Made by a program: the position numbers and the translations under genes. The notes under the pieces were generated by a model. It did no database searches and was not told where the DNA came from. It saw nothing but the letters and a program-made list of their open reading frames with translations. 64,000 nucleotides of DNA, from contig CAVZHO010000012.1 of assembly GCA_963775085.1 (NCBI GenBank), positions 34,144 through 98,143 of the forward strand, written 5' to 3'. The stretch comes from JAAFIP01 sp963775085. Lineage in GTDB: Bacteria > Pseudomonadota > Gammaproteobacteria > Burkholderiales > Burkholderiaceae_C. This document shows positions 25,672 through 33,953 of this stretch, one piece after another (the first letter of the stretch is position 1; each line of letters opens with the position of its first letter).

Positions 25672-27219
25672 ATGGCCGCGCCCAACATCAAACTCGCAAG
25701 CTCACTAGAGAAGCTTCGCTCCCTGCAACTGGCAGGCAAGGTGGTACTGCGCTCGACCGACCTGACCCGAACCCACATTGAGCGCCTGGTCGCCACAGGT
25801 TTTTTGCGCCCGATCGTCAAAGGCTGGTACATGCCTTCGCGGCCGGAGGAGCAGGCTGGCGACACCACCACTTGGTTTGCTTCGATGCGCGACTTCGTGC
25901 GGGGCTACTGCGAGGCGCGATTCGGTGAGGGTTGGCACGTTAACGCCGAGCTGAGCTTGAAGCTACAGACCGGGGCGACGAGCCTACCCCTACAAATTCA
26001 GATCAACAGTCCAGCGGCATCCAACAATAACCTGCTTCTTCCAGCGGGAACCTCCCTGTTCGACTACCAAGTGAAAGATATCGTCCCCGGGCACCAACGC
26101 ACCGTCGCCCAAAATCTGCGTGCCATGACGCTGGAGGCGGCCCTCGTGCGCGTCGCACCCAATGTCTGGCAGTCCGACCCGCTCACACTGCGCTTGGCCT
26201 TGCAACTGCTCAAAGACAGCTCCGAACTCAACCGCGTCTTGCTGGGTGGGGACCACTCGGTGGTGGCGGGCCGAATTGCCGGGGGGCTGCGGGCCGTTGG
26301 CCGAACCGATCTGGCTACGGAGGTGGTGGCCACCATGCGCGCAGCGGGATACACAGTGGCAGAGACGAACCCATTCACCGCGCCGGTTGAGCCGGCGCGA
26401 CAACGGCCCGAGTCGCCCTATTGCGCTCGCATTCGCGCGATGTGGGCGCATATGCGACCCCAGGTACTCCAGGCATGGACCACGCCCACGCGTGACCTTA
26501 TTCCGATCAATGAGTACCTGGTAGAAGCGGAGGAGCGCTACACCGCTGATGCCTACCACTCACTTTCCATCGAGGGCTACCAAGTCAACGTCGAACTGAT
26601 TGAAAAAATTCGGCAAGGCCACTGGCAGCCCGATGTCAACGAGCGCGACCAGCGAGACCGCAATGCCCTCGCAGCGCGCGGTTATTTCGAGGCGCACCAA
26701 GCAGTGCAGGGCAGTGTTCGAACCGTGATGGCCGGTGCCAACTCGGGTGCCACCTTGAAAGCTGATCTTCAAGGCTGGTACCGCGCGATGTGGGCACCCT
26801 CAGTCCAGGCCGGTGTGCTCAAGCCACAGGACCTGGCTGGTTGGCGCAATGCGGCGGTCTACATCAAGAACGCCCGTCACGTACCACTGCCACCCGAAGC
26901 GGTGCGCGATGCGATGCCGCTGCTGTTCGAGCTGCTGACCGAGGAGGATGAGCCTGCGGTGCGCGCTGTCCTTGGGCACTTCGTGTTTGTCTTTATTCAC
27001 CCCTATATGGATGGCAATGGTCGGCTCGCACGATTCATCATGAACCTGTTGCTGGCCGAAGGCGGCTGGCCGTGGACTGTGGTGACGCTCGATGTGCGCG
27101 GCGAGTACATGCGGGCACTGGACGCCGCGGCCACGGACCAAGACATCAAGCCGTTTACCAGGCTGCTCAGCAGCCTGGTGCAACAGCAGATTGTCCACCG
27201 GCCCCGGTCACCCCAATAA
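25672..27219 (+). CDS. Fic-domain AMP-transferase with AbiEi-like N-terminal region
   Basis: A 515-residue protein. The C-terminal Fic core has the full active motif HPYMDGNGRLAR (443-454). An inhibitory-helix motif SLSIEG (297-302) precedes it, as in class II Fic proteins that restrain themselves. Catalytic His and both Arg/Asn positions are intact, so NMP transfer onto a protein is expected. Residues 1-230 (LTRTHIERLVATGFLRPIVKG onward) look like the winged-helix and extended domain of AbiEi-type antitoxins and may bind DNA or the target. The gene opens the accessory segment after icmF. No separate antitoxin gene adjoins it. Confidence 0.83.
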   Translation: MAAPNIKLASSLEKLRSLQLAGKVVLRSTDLTRTHIERLVATGFLRPIVKGWYMPSRPEEQAGDTTTWFASMRDFVRGYCEARFGEGWHVNAELSLKLQTGATSLPLQIQINSPAASNNNLLLPAGTSLFDYQVKDIVPGHQRTVAQNLRAMTLEAALVRVAPNVWQSDPLTLRLALQLLKDSSELNRVLLGGDHSVVAGRIAGGLRAVGRTDLATEVVATMRAAGYTVAETNPFTAPVEPARQRPESPYCARIRAMWAHMRPQVLQAWTTPTRDLIPINEYLVEAEERYTADAYHSLSIEGYQVNVELIEKIRQGHWQPDVNERDQRDRNALAARGYFEAHQAVQGSVRTVMAGANSGATLKADLQGWYRAMWAPSVQAGVLKPQDLAGWRNAAVYIKNARHVPLPPEAVRDAMPLLFELLTEEDEPAVRAVLGHFVFVFIHPYMDGNGRLARFIMNLLLAEGGWPWTVVTLDVRGEYMRALDAAATDQDIKPFTRLLSSLVQQQIVHRPRSPQ

Positions 27220-27290
27220 GTAACCCTGGCAGGCCGCGCAGCCCTGTAGTGACCCCGCGACCCATTGACCGCCGAGAAACGACATCGGCT

Positions 27291-27453
27291 TTGAGCTTAA
27301 TTCTTCATCCGCACCCAAGGTTTTCACAACGCCATGCAAGAATTAAAGCCCACCGCCACATTCATCGTGGCGCAGGTGGACAAACGCTATGCGTTTTGAG
27401 AGCAGGTAGAAGTGATTGCGCTTGCGGATATTGCGGACGCGTTGCCAGGTTAG
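27291..27453 (+). pseudogene. Decayed 3' end of a DUF4143-type ATPase gene
   Basis: The frames read FELNSSSAPK, then after a shift GFHNAMQELKPTATFIVAQV and DKRYAF, a stop, and EQVEVIALADIADAL. This is the typical C-terminus of AAA ATPases with DUF4143. It has lost its 5' part and contains a frameshift and an in-frame stop. It lies in a 403-bp gap without any intact gene. A second remnant of the same protein region is found at 33669. Confidence 0.6.
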
Positions 27454-27622
27454 GCTACCGTTTTAATTGCAGGTGCGCCGGCATGTCTGCACGCAAATAG
27501 CAGGTCGACTATTGTCACTGCATCTCGCCTCACAACTAGATAAAGCAACTTCTTTTCTGTAAATTTCGATTTTGGTTTCGTGGGTGTTGCACTAACCCAC
27601 CACCCAGCGTCATTAGTACTTT

Positions 27623-27931
27623 CTATCGTGACACATCAGCGAGATGCGCCACCTTCACACTCGGCCGGTTTGGAAACTTCACCACCAAATCCAACTGCCC
27701 GCCCATCGCCTCTACATACCGGCGCATGGTGGACAGCAACATATCGCTGCGTTGCTCCAGACGTGAAATCGTGTCTTGGCGCACACCCAGTGCCTGCGCC
27801 ATATCTGCCTGGGTTTGCGATGCGGCAATACGCAGGTCGCGCAAGGTGGCCAGCTCTGCCGCTCTTGCTGCAATCTTGGTTTGGCGCTTGGCGGGCAAGG
27901 CGCTTAAAACATCGTCAAGTTTTTTTGCCAT
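27623..27931 (-). CDS. XRE-family antitoxin (HigA-like), orphan
   Basis: A 102-residue antitoxin: KLDDVLSALPAKRQTKIAAR, then a helix-turn-helix SQTQADMAQALGVRQDTISR and RSDMLLSTMRRYVEAMGGQL, the family hallmark. Its usual partner is a HigB/Gp49-like RNase toxin encoded just upstream with overlapping ends. Here only the tail of such a toxin remains (27915-28140), so the antitoxin is probably orphaned. Confidence 0.8.
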   Translation of the reverse strand: MAKKLDDVLSALPAKRQTKIAARAAELATLRDLRIAASQTQADMAQALGVRQDTISRLEQRSDMLLSTMRRYVEAMGGQLDLVVKFPNRPSVKVAHLADVSR

Positions 27932-28140
27932 GGTGCTTCTCCTTTAAAGGTACATTCATTTCAGCTAAATGCACGGTCAGCCTGCTGTCTGCTTTATCAA
28001 TCAACCGTTTGTAAAAGAGCCGTTGATCTGCTCCTGCTACCAGCAGTACGGCTTGGCGCGCTGATCGACCCCAACGTCCGGTGCCACTGCCTGATTGCGT
28101 CGACACGATCTGACACCCCCGCGCCGCACAGCCCGATGCC
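27915..28140 (-). pseudogene. Truncated HigB/Gp49-type toxin remnant
   Basis: The frame ending at 27915 encodes AVLLVAGADQRLFYKRLIDK, then ADSRLTVHLAEM and EKHHGKKT. This matches the conserved last third of Gp49-type toxins (LLxGGDKxxxxRFY...ADxLYDxHLxE). The catalytic N-terminal two thirds are missing, cut off close to the end of the 2OG-oxygenase gene. The frame overlaps the antitoxin start by 17 bases, as intact pairs do. Confidence 0.6.
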
Positions 28141-28183
28141 AGCTTCAACAGCAAAGCGAAGCCGCTTCGGGAGGGCAGTCACA

Positions 28184-28810
28184 TCAGGCCCCAAAGGTGA
28201 TCTTGTAGCCCCAGGAATCGATGTGCGTGGGGATAGCGTTGAACGACAGCGTGATGCGCAGCGGGCCGGGGTTGGGCGGTACCGCATGCATCAGGTAGCT
28301 AGGAAATAGCACCAGGTCGCCGGGCTCGGGCTGCGGGCTGACCCACTTGTCGGCGTTATATGGTCCAGTTTGCACATTGGAATGGTCGTTCTTGAATGAG
28401 AACTCCACGCCGCCGGGAGACTTCATGAAAACTGTACGCGCATCGGGATGTGTCGGCGTCAGATAGACCACGCCCGAGATGAAACTGTTGGCATGGTTGT
28501 GCATCGCTTGGCGTCCGCCCGCGCTGAGCAGGTTGACCCACATTTCCTTGATCGACCAGCCCAGCGTCTCGCCAAACAGCAGCGCGCCGAATTCGGCCAG
28601 GCGGGGCGTTATGGCATGTGCGGTGGCCACCAGCAGTGGGCTGTCCTGCGGCTTCAACATTGCTGTGTGGCTCAGGTTTGGCGAGGAGCTGTTGTCGCGG
28701 TCCGCCATCGAACTGAAGTGCTCGATGAGGCCGCGCACCAGGTCGGCTTGCAGCGCCTGCGGCACGCGCAGGAAGGGTGTTGGGAAGAGGCCGAAGACTT
28801 CGGATTGCAT
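28184..28810 (-). CDS. TIGR02466-like 2OG-Fe(II) oxygenase fold protein
   Basis: A 208-residue protein beginning VFGLFPTPFLR. MHNHANSFISGVVYL holds candidate iron ligands (His104, His106), and FPSYLMHAVPPN has His175 followed by Arg185 for 2-oxoglutarate. This matches the TIGR02466 family of putative Fe(II)/2-oxoglutarate dioxygenases, some related to phage and cyanobacterial proteins. Substrate unknown. It is divergent from the PHP operon with a 197-bp spacer; the pair may be co-inherited. Confidence 0.72.
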   Translation of the reverse strand: MQSEVFGLFPTPFLRVPQALQADLVRGLIEHFSSMADRDNSSSPNLSHTAMLKPQDSPLLVATAHAITPRLAEFGALLFGETLGWSIKEMWVNLLSAGGRQAMHNHANSFISGVVYLTPTHPDARTVFMKSPGGVEFSFKNDHSNVQTGPYNADKWVSPQPEPGDLVLFPSYLMHAVPPNPGPLRITLSFNAIPTHIDSWGYKITFGA

Positions 28811-29007
28811 GCGCAGATTGTGGCAGTGCTTACCGGGTCGTCAATTTATCAAGTTGTTACAAACTGCGCGTAATTGGACAGAGTGTTTTGGTCTCTCCGG
28901 TTGCCTTGTCATGGAATGGACACACACCCTACCGAGAATTCACATCGATAGCGGGCTATTCGCCCCATCACCCAAGTCTCAGCCACAGTTAGAACAAGGA
29001 GTTTCCT

Positions 29008-31413
29008 ATGAAAACGCAGTTCCCGCTCAACGCACTGGCTCTGGCCTGCGTGGGCATCCTCAGCATCAGTCCCCACGCCCACGCCTCCGACAAGGACGCG
29101 GGCAAGAAGCGCGGCACCTACCTTGCTGGCGACTTCCACAACCACAGCACCTGCTCGGACGGCTCAACCTCGCTGCAGAAGAAGGTCAAGAAGTCGATGG
29201 ATCGCAACGCGGAAACGCCGTGGGGCCTCGACTGGTTCGTGCAGTCCGGCCATGGCGGCAGCGGCAGCCGCAACTGCACGCTGGCCGAAGATGCCAGTCT
29301 GTCCACGCCCGCCTATCCGCATGTGACGGGCCCCACACCGTTCGACGTGCGCAACCCAGCCACCAGCCCCAACCCCGCTCAATACAACGGGCCACAGACA
29401 ACCTGGGCCCAGAGCATCGGTGCCAGCGCGATCAAGGGCAACCTGTCGGGCGCGGGCGCAACGCAAAACATGTGGCGCTGGCAGTCAATCCAGTCGTACC
29501 AGTACCCGCTGCTTGAATACCTCTCGGCCCTGCGCAATGAGCCGATATTCATGGGTATTGAGTCGGTGGTGGCCGGCCATGAGCACACCTCCATGGGGGT
29601 GGTCAACGGTCAACTGCCGGCATCAACCTATAAGACATCGCTGCCGACGGCACCCGGCTATAACCCGCAGGGCAATGCCAACGCGCTGGCAAAGTGGGCC
29701 TACTGCTTCGACCGTGGCACCACCGACACCAGCCGAGGCAACACGACGATCCAACCTGGCAACGTCAACACCGGCGTTGGCAACAACTGGGACTGCTCGG
29801 TGCCAGGCAGCGCCAACAGCTCCGATGCCGACTGGAACGCACCCGGCGCGCGCCTCAACGGTGCCAATGGCGCACTCGGCCACGCCAAGACAGTGGAGGC
29901 GCTGAAGTGGATGGCATCCTTCCACCCCGACGGCAGCTATTACGTACCGGCCCACCTCGAGCGCGCCGGGCCCTTCAACACTGCGGGCAACAATGGCTTC
30001 AACGTTGAGCACCTGCGCAACTTCAACAACGCCGCGTCGAAGGTAGCGTTCGGCTTCGAAAGCCAGCCCGGCCACGGCGCGTCGGATCGGCGCGGCGAGT
30101 ACAACCTGCGGCGCAACAACTTCGGCAGCGGCGCAGCACCCAGTCGCCTTGACTCGGTCGGTGGCACCACCTACGGCGGAACCGGTGTCTATGCGGCGCA
30201 GGTTGGCGGCGTGTGGGACGCGCTGCTCGGCGAAGGCCGCAACTGGTGGTTCTTCGCCAGCTCCGACTGGCATTCGCGCGGTGCCTTCGGCAGCGACGAC
30301 CGCCGCAGCGACAACGACTTCTGGCCCGGCGAGTACCAGCGCAACTACGCGATGGTGCGGCACGGCGGCGACCGCGTGAATCCGCAAAAGATCGTCGATG
30401 GCCTGCGCAGTGGCAACAACTGGGTGGACAGCGGCCAGTTGATCGACCGCCTTGCGTTCGTAGCGTGTGTTGGCAACCCGTCAACCCGCAAGGACGACGA
30501 TAGGCGCAGCCAAGATGACGACCGGGATGACGACCGCGACGACGGCAAACATGGGCGCGGCGCATCGGCAGTGCAGGCACTGGCGGCCTTTGCCGCACGC
30601 AACAACACCGACATTGACCTCAAGGGCTGCGCGACGATGGGCGAGAAGCTGGTCGTGCCCAAGGGGGCTGACGTGATCGTCTCGGTGGTTGTGCGCGATC
30701 CAGCGGGCAAGAGCTACTCGCCGTACAGCTTCCCAAACCCCTCGCTGGCGCAGATCGGTATTCAGCAGCCGCTGGACGAGCCGGTGCTTGACCACGTGGA
30801 CGTGATCCGCGGCCTGGTCACTGGCTACAAGCAGCCCAGCTCTACCGACTACGCCGGCACATGGCCCGACAACTGGGTGGACATGGCCAACCCGCAGCAG
30901 CAGCGCTCGCTCGCCAGCGTGCCCGCAGCGGCGAAAAACGAGAGCGCGGCGGTGATCAAGACCTTCAGCAAGGCCAACTGGTCAGGCCGCAGCGAGTACA
31001 AGCGCATGACCTTCCGCCTGAAGGACGTGACAGCTTCGCAGTACCTGCGCCTGCGCGGCACCAACATGCCGCCTTCGGTGCCCTTTGAGACCGATGCCTC
31101 GGGCAACCCCTTGTCCGACCTGTGGACCAACACCGGCGAGATCCAGTTCAAGAACCAGGCTGGCATTGAGTTCCCGACCAACAGCATGCTGCGCATCCCG
31201 TGCAAGGCGGTAGGCGCCAACGTGCCCGACAACGCCGTGGTCTACACCGGTGTCAACCAACCCAAGATCGACGGTTGCCCGAACCACTTGCCGGTGGTGG
31301 GCGGTCAGCGCATGGTCGGCTTCGACGTAGCGGCCTGGTCTGACCTGTGGTTCTACAGCAACCCGATCTTCATCGAGGTCAAGGGTTCCACGATGGTGGC
31401 TGGCGTCAAGTAA
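29008..31413 (+). CDS. Exported PHP-type metallophosphoesterase-like protein
   Basis: An 801-residue protein with a Sec signal (residues 1-26, cleavage after AHA). The PHP metal signature is present in order: GDFHNHSTCSDG (His44, His46, Asp51), QSGHGG (His82), GIESVVAGHEH (Glu185, His191/193), AHLER (His316) and SSDWHS (Asp420, His422). That makes a trinuclear-metal hydrolase fold outside the cytoplasm likely. A strongly charged Asp/Arg segment (about 494-518) links the catalytic part to a C-terminal region of unknown fold (about 520-801). AACAAGGAG precedes the ATG. The next gene starts on its stop codon (TAATG). Relation to DUF3604-type proteins is suspected. Codon choice (TTC, AAG, GAG) differs from the flanking core genes. 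Confidence 0.62.
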   Translation: MKTQFPLNALALACVGILSISPHAHASDKDAGKKRGTYLAGDFHNHSTCSDGSTSLQKKVKKSMDRNAETPWGLDWFVQSGHGGSGSRNCTLAEDASLSTPAYPHVTGPTPFDVRNPATSPNPAQYNGPQTTWAQSIGASAIKGNLSGAGATQNMWRWQSIQSYQYPLLEYLSALRNEPIFMGIESVVAGHEHTSMGVVNGQLPASTYKTSLPTAPGYNPQGNANALAKWAYCFDRGTTDTSRGNTTIQPGNVNTGVGNNWDCSVPGSANSSDADWNAPGARLNGANGALGHAKTVEALKWMASFHPDGSYYVPAHLERAGPFNTAGNNGFNVEHLRNFNNAASKVAFGFESQPGHGASDRRGEYNLRRNNFGSGAAPSRLDSVGGTTYGGTGVYAAQVGGVWDALLGEGRNWWFFASSDWHSRGAFGSDDRRSDNDFWPGEYQRNYAMVRHGGDRVNPQKIVDGLRSGNNWVDSGQLIDRLAFVACVGNPSTRKDDDRRSQDDDRDDDRDDGKHGRGASAVQALAAFAARNNTDIDLKGCATMGEKLVVPKGADVIVSVVVRDPAGKSYSPYSFPNPSLAQIGIQQPLDEPVLDHVDVIRGLVTGYKQPSSTDYAGTWPDNWVDMANPQQQRSLASVPAAAKNESAAVIKTFSKANWSGRSEYKRMTFRLKDVTASQYLRLRGTNMPPSVPFETDASGNPLSDLWTNTGEIQFKNQAGIEFPTNSMLRIPCKAVGANVPDNAVVYTGVNQPKIDGCPNHLPVVGGQRMVGFDVAAWSDLWFYSNPIFIEVKGSTMVAGVK

Positions 31414-32222
31414 TGGCCACACCGTCCTGGCTGCGCGAGCCGCTGCTGCACTTCATATTGATCGGCGGCGCGCTGTTCGCCGTTGATCATTTCGTCAACG
31501 GAGCAGCCGACGGCGGCCGCACCATCGTGGTCGAGGCTGCAGTGGACGGCGAAGCGATCAAGATCTTCAAGGAGGCTCGCTCGCGCGAGCCCAACACCGA
31601 CGAGTTGTATGCGCTGCGCCGCGTGTGGCTGGACAACGAGGTGCTGTACCGGGAGGGCTTGGCGCTGCAGATGGACAAGGGCGACAAGGCGATCAAGGAC
31701 CGCGTTATCTTCAAGGCGCTGTCGATGGTCAACACTGGCCTGAAGCTGCCGCCAGTGGACGATGGCAAGCTGCGTGCCTGGTTCGAGGCGAACCGCGTCA
31801 AGTACGACGAACCGACGCGCTTTGACTTCCAGGAGGCGGTGATCGCGGGCGACAGTTCGGAGGCTGCTGCCCGCGCCTTTGCCGACGCCCTCAACGCCAA
31901 CAAGCCGGGTGACATACAGGCGGGCTTGCGCGTCTTCCAGGGCCGTCCGCATGCCAACATCGTGCAGAGCTACGGCGGCGAATTTGCGGCCGAGCTGGAG
32001 GCCGAAGCATCGGTTGGTCAATGGCACGCGATGCGCCACGGCGACGGCTGGCGCGTGATGCGGCTTGACGCGATCACGCCGGCCAAACTCGCGTCGTTCA
32101 GTGCCGTGCGCGGGGCCGTGCTACAGGACTGGACCGACAGCGTAATGGCCGAGCAGCGCAGCGCGGCCGTTCGCGAGATGGCGAAGAAGTACACCATCAA
32201 GACCGAGGCAGCCACGCCATGA
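31413..32222 (+). CDS. PpiC/SurA-like peptidyl-prolyl isomerase, membrane-anchored
   Basis: A 269-residue protein with one N-terminal membrane helix (LLHFILIGGALFAV) and a periplasmic part of the SurA/PpiC helper type (DELYALRRVWLDNEVLYREGLAL is split by many acidic and Arg residues). The parvulin core around YDEPTRFDFQEAVI is degenerate, so chaperone rather than isomerase activity is possible. The ATG overlaps the PHP gene's TAA, and its own end overlaps HupE as ATGA. This coupling suggests it folds the exported PHP protein. Confidence 0.68.
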   Translation: MATPSWLREPLLHFILIGGALFAVDHFVNGAADGGRTIVVEAAVDGEAIKIFKEARSREPNTDELYALRRVWLDNEVLYREGLALQMDKGDKAIKDRVIFKALSMVNTGLKLPPVDDGKLRAWFEANRVKYDEPTRFDFQEAVIAGDSSEAAARAFADALNANKPGDIQAGLRVFQGRPHANIVQSYGGEFAAELEAEASVGQWHAMRHGDGWRVMRLDAITPAKLASFSAVRGAVLQDWTDSVMAEQRSAAVREMAKKYTIKTEAATP

Positions 32223-33172
32223 GGTGGCGGCTGTGGACCGCGCTGCTTGCGCTGTGGCTCGGCGCTGCGTTGACGTTGCCCGCACGCGCGCATGAGATCA
32301 GTATGGCCGAGATGGAACTGCGCCAGACACCGTCGGGCGAGTTCATGTGGCAGTGGACGGCCGGGCAGCGCAGCGGCGACACGCTGCTGCGCCCGCAGTG
32401 GCTCGCGAACTGCCGTGAGCACGACGGCGTGCTGCGCTGCGGCGAGGATGGCCTGAGCGGCACCTTGGGCATGCAGGGTGTAGGCAAGAGCGTCTCGGCC
32501 GTGCTGGTCAAGGTGCATTGGCGGGACGGGCAAACACGTATCTACACCCTGACGGCAAGGCAGCCGGAGGTGCAACTGTTTGGTGCAGCCGACGATCCGC
32601 GCGGCATGGTCGAAGTGGCGCGCGCCTATGGTCAGCTTGGCATGGAGCACATCCTCGGCGGCTTCGACCATCTGCTGTTCGTGATCGGCCTGCTGTTCCT
32701 GGTCGGTTTTAACCGCCGGCTGGTCTGGACCATCACGGCATTTACCGTCGCGCACAGCCTCACACTCGCATTGAGCACGCTCGGCTGGATCTCGCTGCGA
32801 TCACCGCCGGTGGAGGCCACCATTGCGTTGTCGATCCTGCTCGTGACCGGCGAGGCGCTGAACAAGGAACAGACGCTGTCGCGCCGATGGCCGGCGCTGG
32901 TGGCGCTAATTTTCGGGCTGGTGCATGGCCTCGGGTTCGCTGGTGCGTTGCAGCAGATCGGGCTGCCGCAGAGCCACCTGCTGCCTGCGCTACTGACATT
33001 CAACCTCGGCGTCGAACTCGGGCAGTTGCTGGTGGTGGCAGCGGCTTTCGTGCTGGTGCGTGCGCTCTCGCGCTGGCCTGCCTTCGTAGCCTGGCGCACG
33101 CCCACGCTGTACGCAATGGGTGGAACCGCCGCTTACTGGATGTGGGGCCGTGTCGCGGCGATGGTGGCCTGA
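32219..33172 (+). CDS. HupE/UreJ-family membrane protein
   Basis: A 317-residue protein: signal peptide (to about residue 24, ARA-HE), a periplasmic domain of about 110 residues and six to seven membrane helices. Histidine motifs typical of HupE/UreJ_2 proteins are present: GMEHILGGFDHLLFVIGL, FTVAHSLTLALS and LVHGLGFAG. HupE and UreJ proteins move nickel or cobalt. In this operon a metal supplied to the exported PHP enzyme is an attractive but unproven role. Confidence 0.82.
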   Translation: MRWRLWTALLALWLGAALTLPARAHEISMAEMELRQTPSGEFMWQWTAGQRSGDTLLRPQWLANCREHDGVLRCGEDGLSGTLGMQGVGKSVSAVLVKVHWRDGQTRIYTLTARQPEVQLFGAADDPRGMVEVARAYGQLGMEHILGGFDHLLFVIGLLFLVGFNRRLVWTITAFTVAHSLTLALSTLGWISLRSPPVEATIALSILLVTGEALNKEQTLSRRWPALVALIFGLVHGLGFAGALQQIGLPQSHLLPALLTFNLGVELGQLLVVAAAFVLVRALSRWPAFVAWRTPTLYAMGGTAAYWMWGRVAAMVA

Positions 33173-33173
33173 G

Positions 33174-33620
33174 ATGAATTCCTACCGAAGTGGCCTGCTC
33201 GCCCTGCTGCTCGTCGCAGCGCTGCCGGGGAAGTTCGTTGCAACCGACCGGCCAGTGCCGAATGCGGGCGGCCAGCATTCGCAGCCAGCCCTGCGCTGCG
33301 AGCCGCCAACGCTCGGTCGTGACAAGCTCACCGTGGTCTGCACGCTCGACGCTGCCGCGCCGCAGGCCGTTGGCATCAAGGTTCACTTGACGGGCAGCCA
33401 TGACGACACCACTGCATCGATGGAGGTTGCGCTGGGCGACGCGCCCGTCGCGTGCGATATCGGCAGCAAGCTGAGCACCGAAGCCGAAGACGGTGATGTG
33501 ACGCTGGACTGCCGCTTCACTGCTTCCCCGAAGCCGGGCGCGGGGACGGTGCTGCGCGTAGCGGCGAAGTGGTTCCACGCGCAGTACGTAAATCATGAGA
33601 TGCAATCGCGTCGGCCATAG
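33174..33620 (+). CDS. Small exported protein of unknown function
   Basis: A 148-residue protein with a Sec-type signal (YRSGLLALLLVAALPG). The mature part has three cysteines (CEPPTLG, VVCTLD, VACDIG) and another in TLDCRFTA, and looks beta-rich. It starts 1 bp after hupE and ends the operon. I do not recognise the family. The start is fixed by GAG just upstream and the absence of other ATGs. Confidence 0.6.
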   Translation: MNSYRSGLLALLLVAALPGKFVATDRPVPNAGGQHSQPALRCEPPTLGRDKLTVVCTLDAAAPQAVGIKVHLTGSHDDTTASMEVALGDAPVACDIGSKLSTEAEDGDVTLDCRFTASPKPGAGTVLRVAAKWFHAQYVNHEMQSRRP

Positions 33621-33668
33621 CCGGTGCAGAAATGGATGGGGAGGTGCAACACGGAAGCCAGACCCTCC

Positions 33669-33730
33669 GGTTTGAGATCAAATCTTCGTCCGCACCCAAG
33701 ATCACCCAGGGCTTTCACGATGCCATGCTG
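33669..33730 (+). pseudogene. Second DUF4143 remnant
   Basis: Encodes RFEIKSSSAPKITQGFHDAM, the same short stretch as the remnant at 27291 but better preserved (no 9-base loss). It stands in a 333-bp gap without intact genes and joins directly to an icmF fragment. Confidence 0.55.
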
Positions 33731-33783
33731 GGCGCGATGGAAACCGGCTACCAACGCGGACGCATTCAGGACGAGAGCATGCA
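33731..33783 (+). pseudogene. Fragment of a second icmF allele
   Basis: These 53 bp match 25143-25195 of icmF at 50 positions. All three differences are synonymous, so the encoded GAMETGYQRGRIQDESM is unchanged. Selection on the protein therefore acted after the two copies separated: the fragment derives from a functional homologue, not from decay of the local gene. Confidence 0.8.
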
Positions 33784-33953
33784 ATGGCCTATTCGCTCTA
33801 TGGTTTGACGAAGCTGTAGACGAACTGTCGCTTTATGGTGGCATTTGTAGCGCATAAATAGTTTTTCACCTCTAGATACGTGCCATGTTACACATTGGGT
33901 GAAAAATTGCTGCAAAATAGCACGATCGTTCTTTTTAATTTTTCGTGTATCGC

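Noticed and set aside
33784..33857. Possible transposase fragment (LWFDEAVDELSLYGG) after the icmF fragment
   Set aside because: Short and only vaguely like IS5-type N-termini; no terminal repeats or further transposase sequence nearby.
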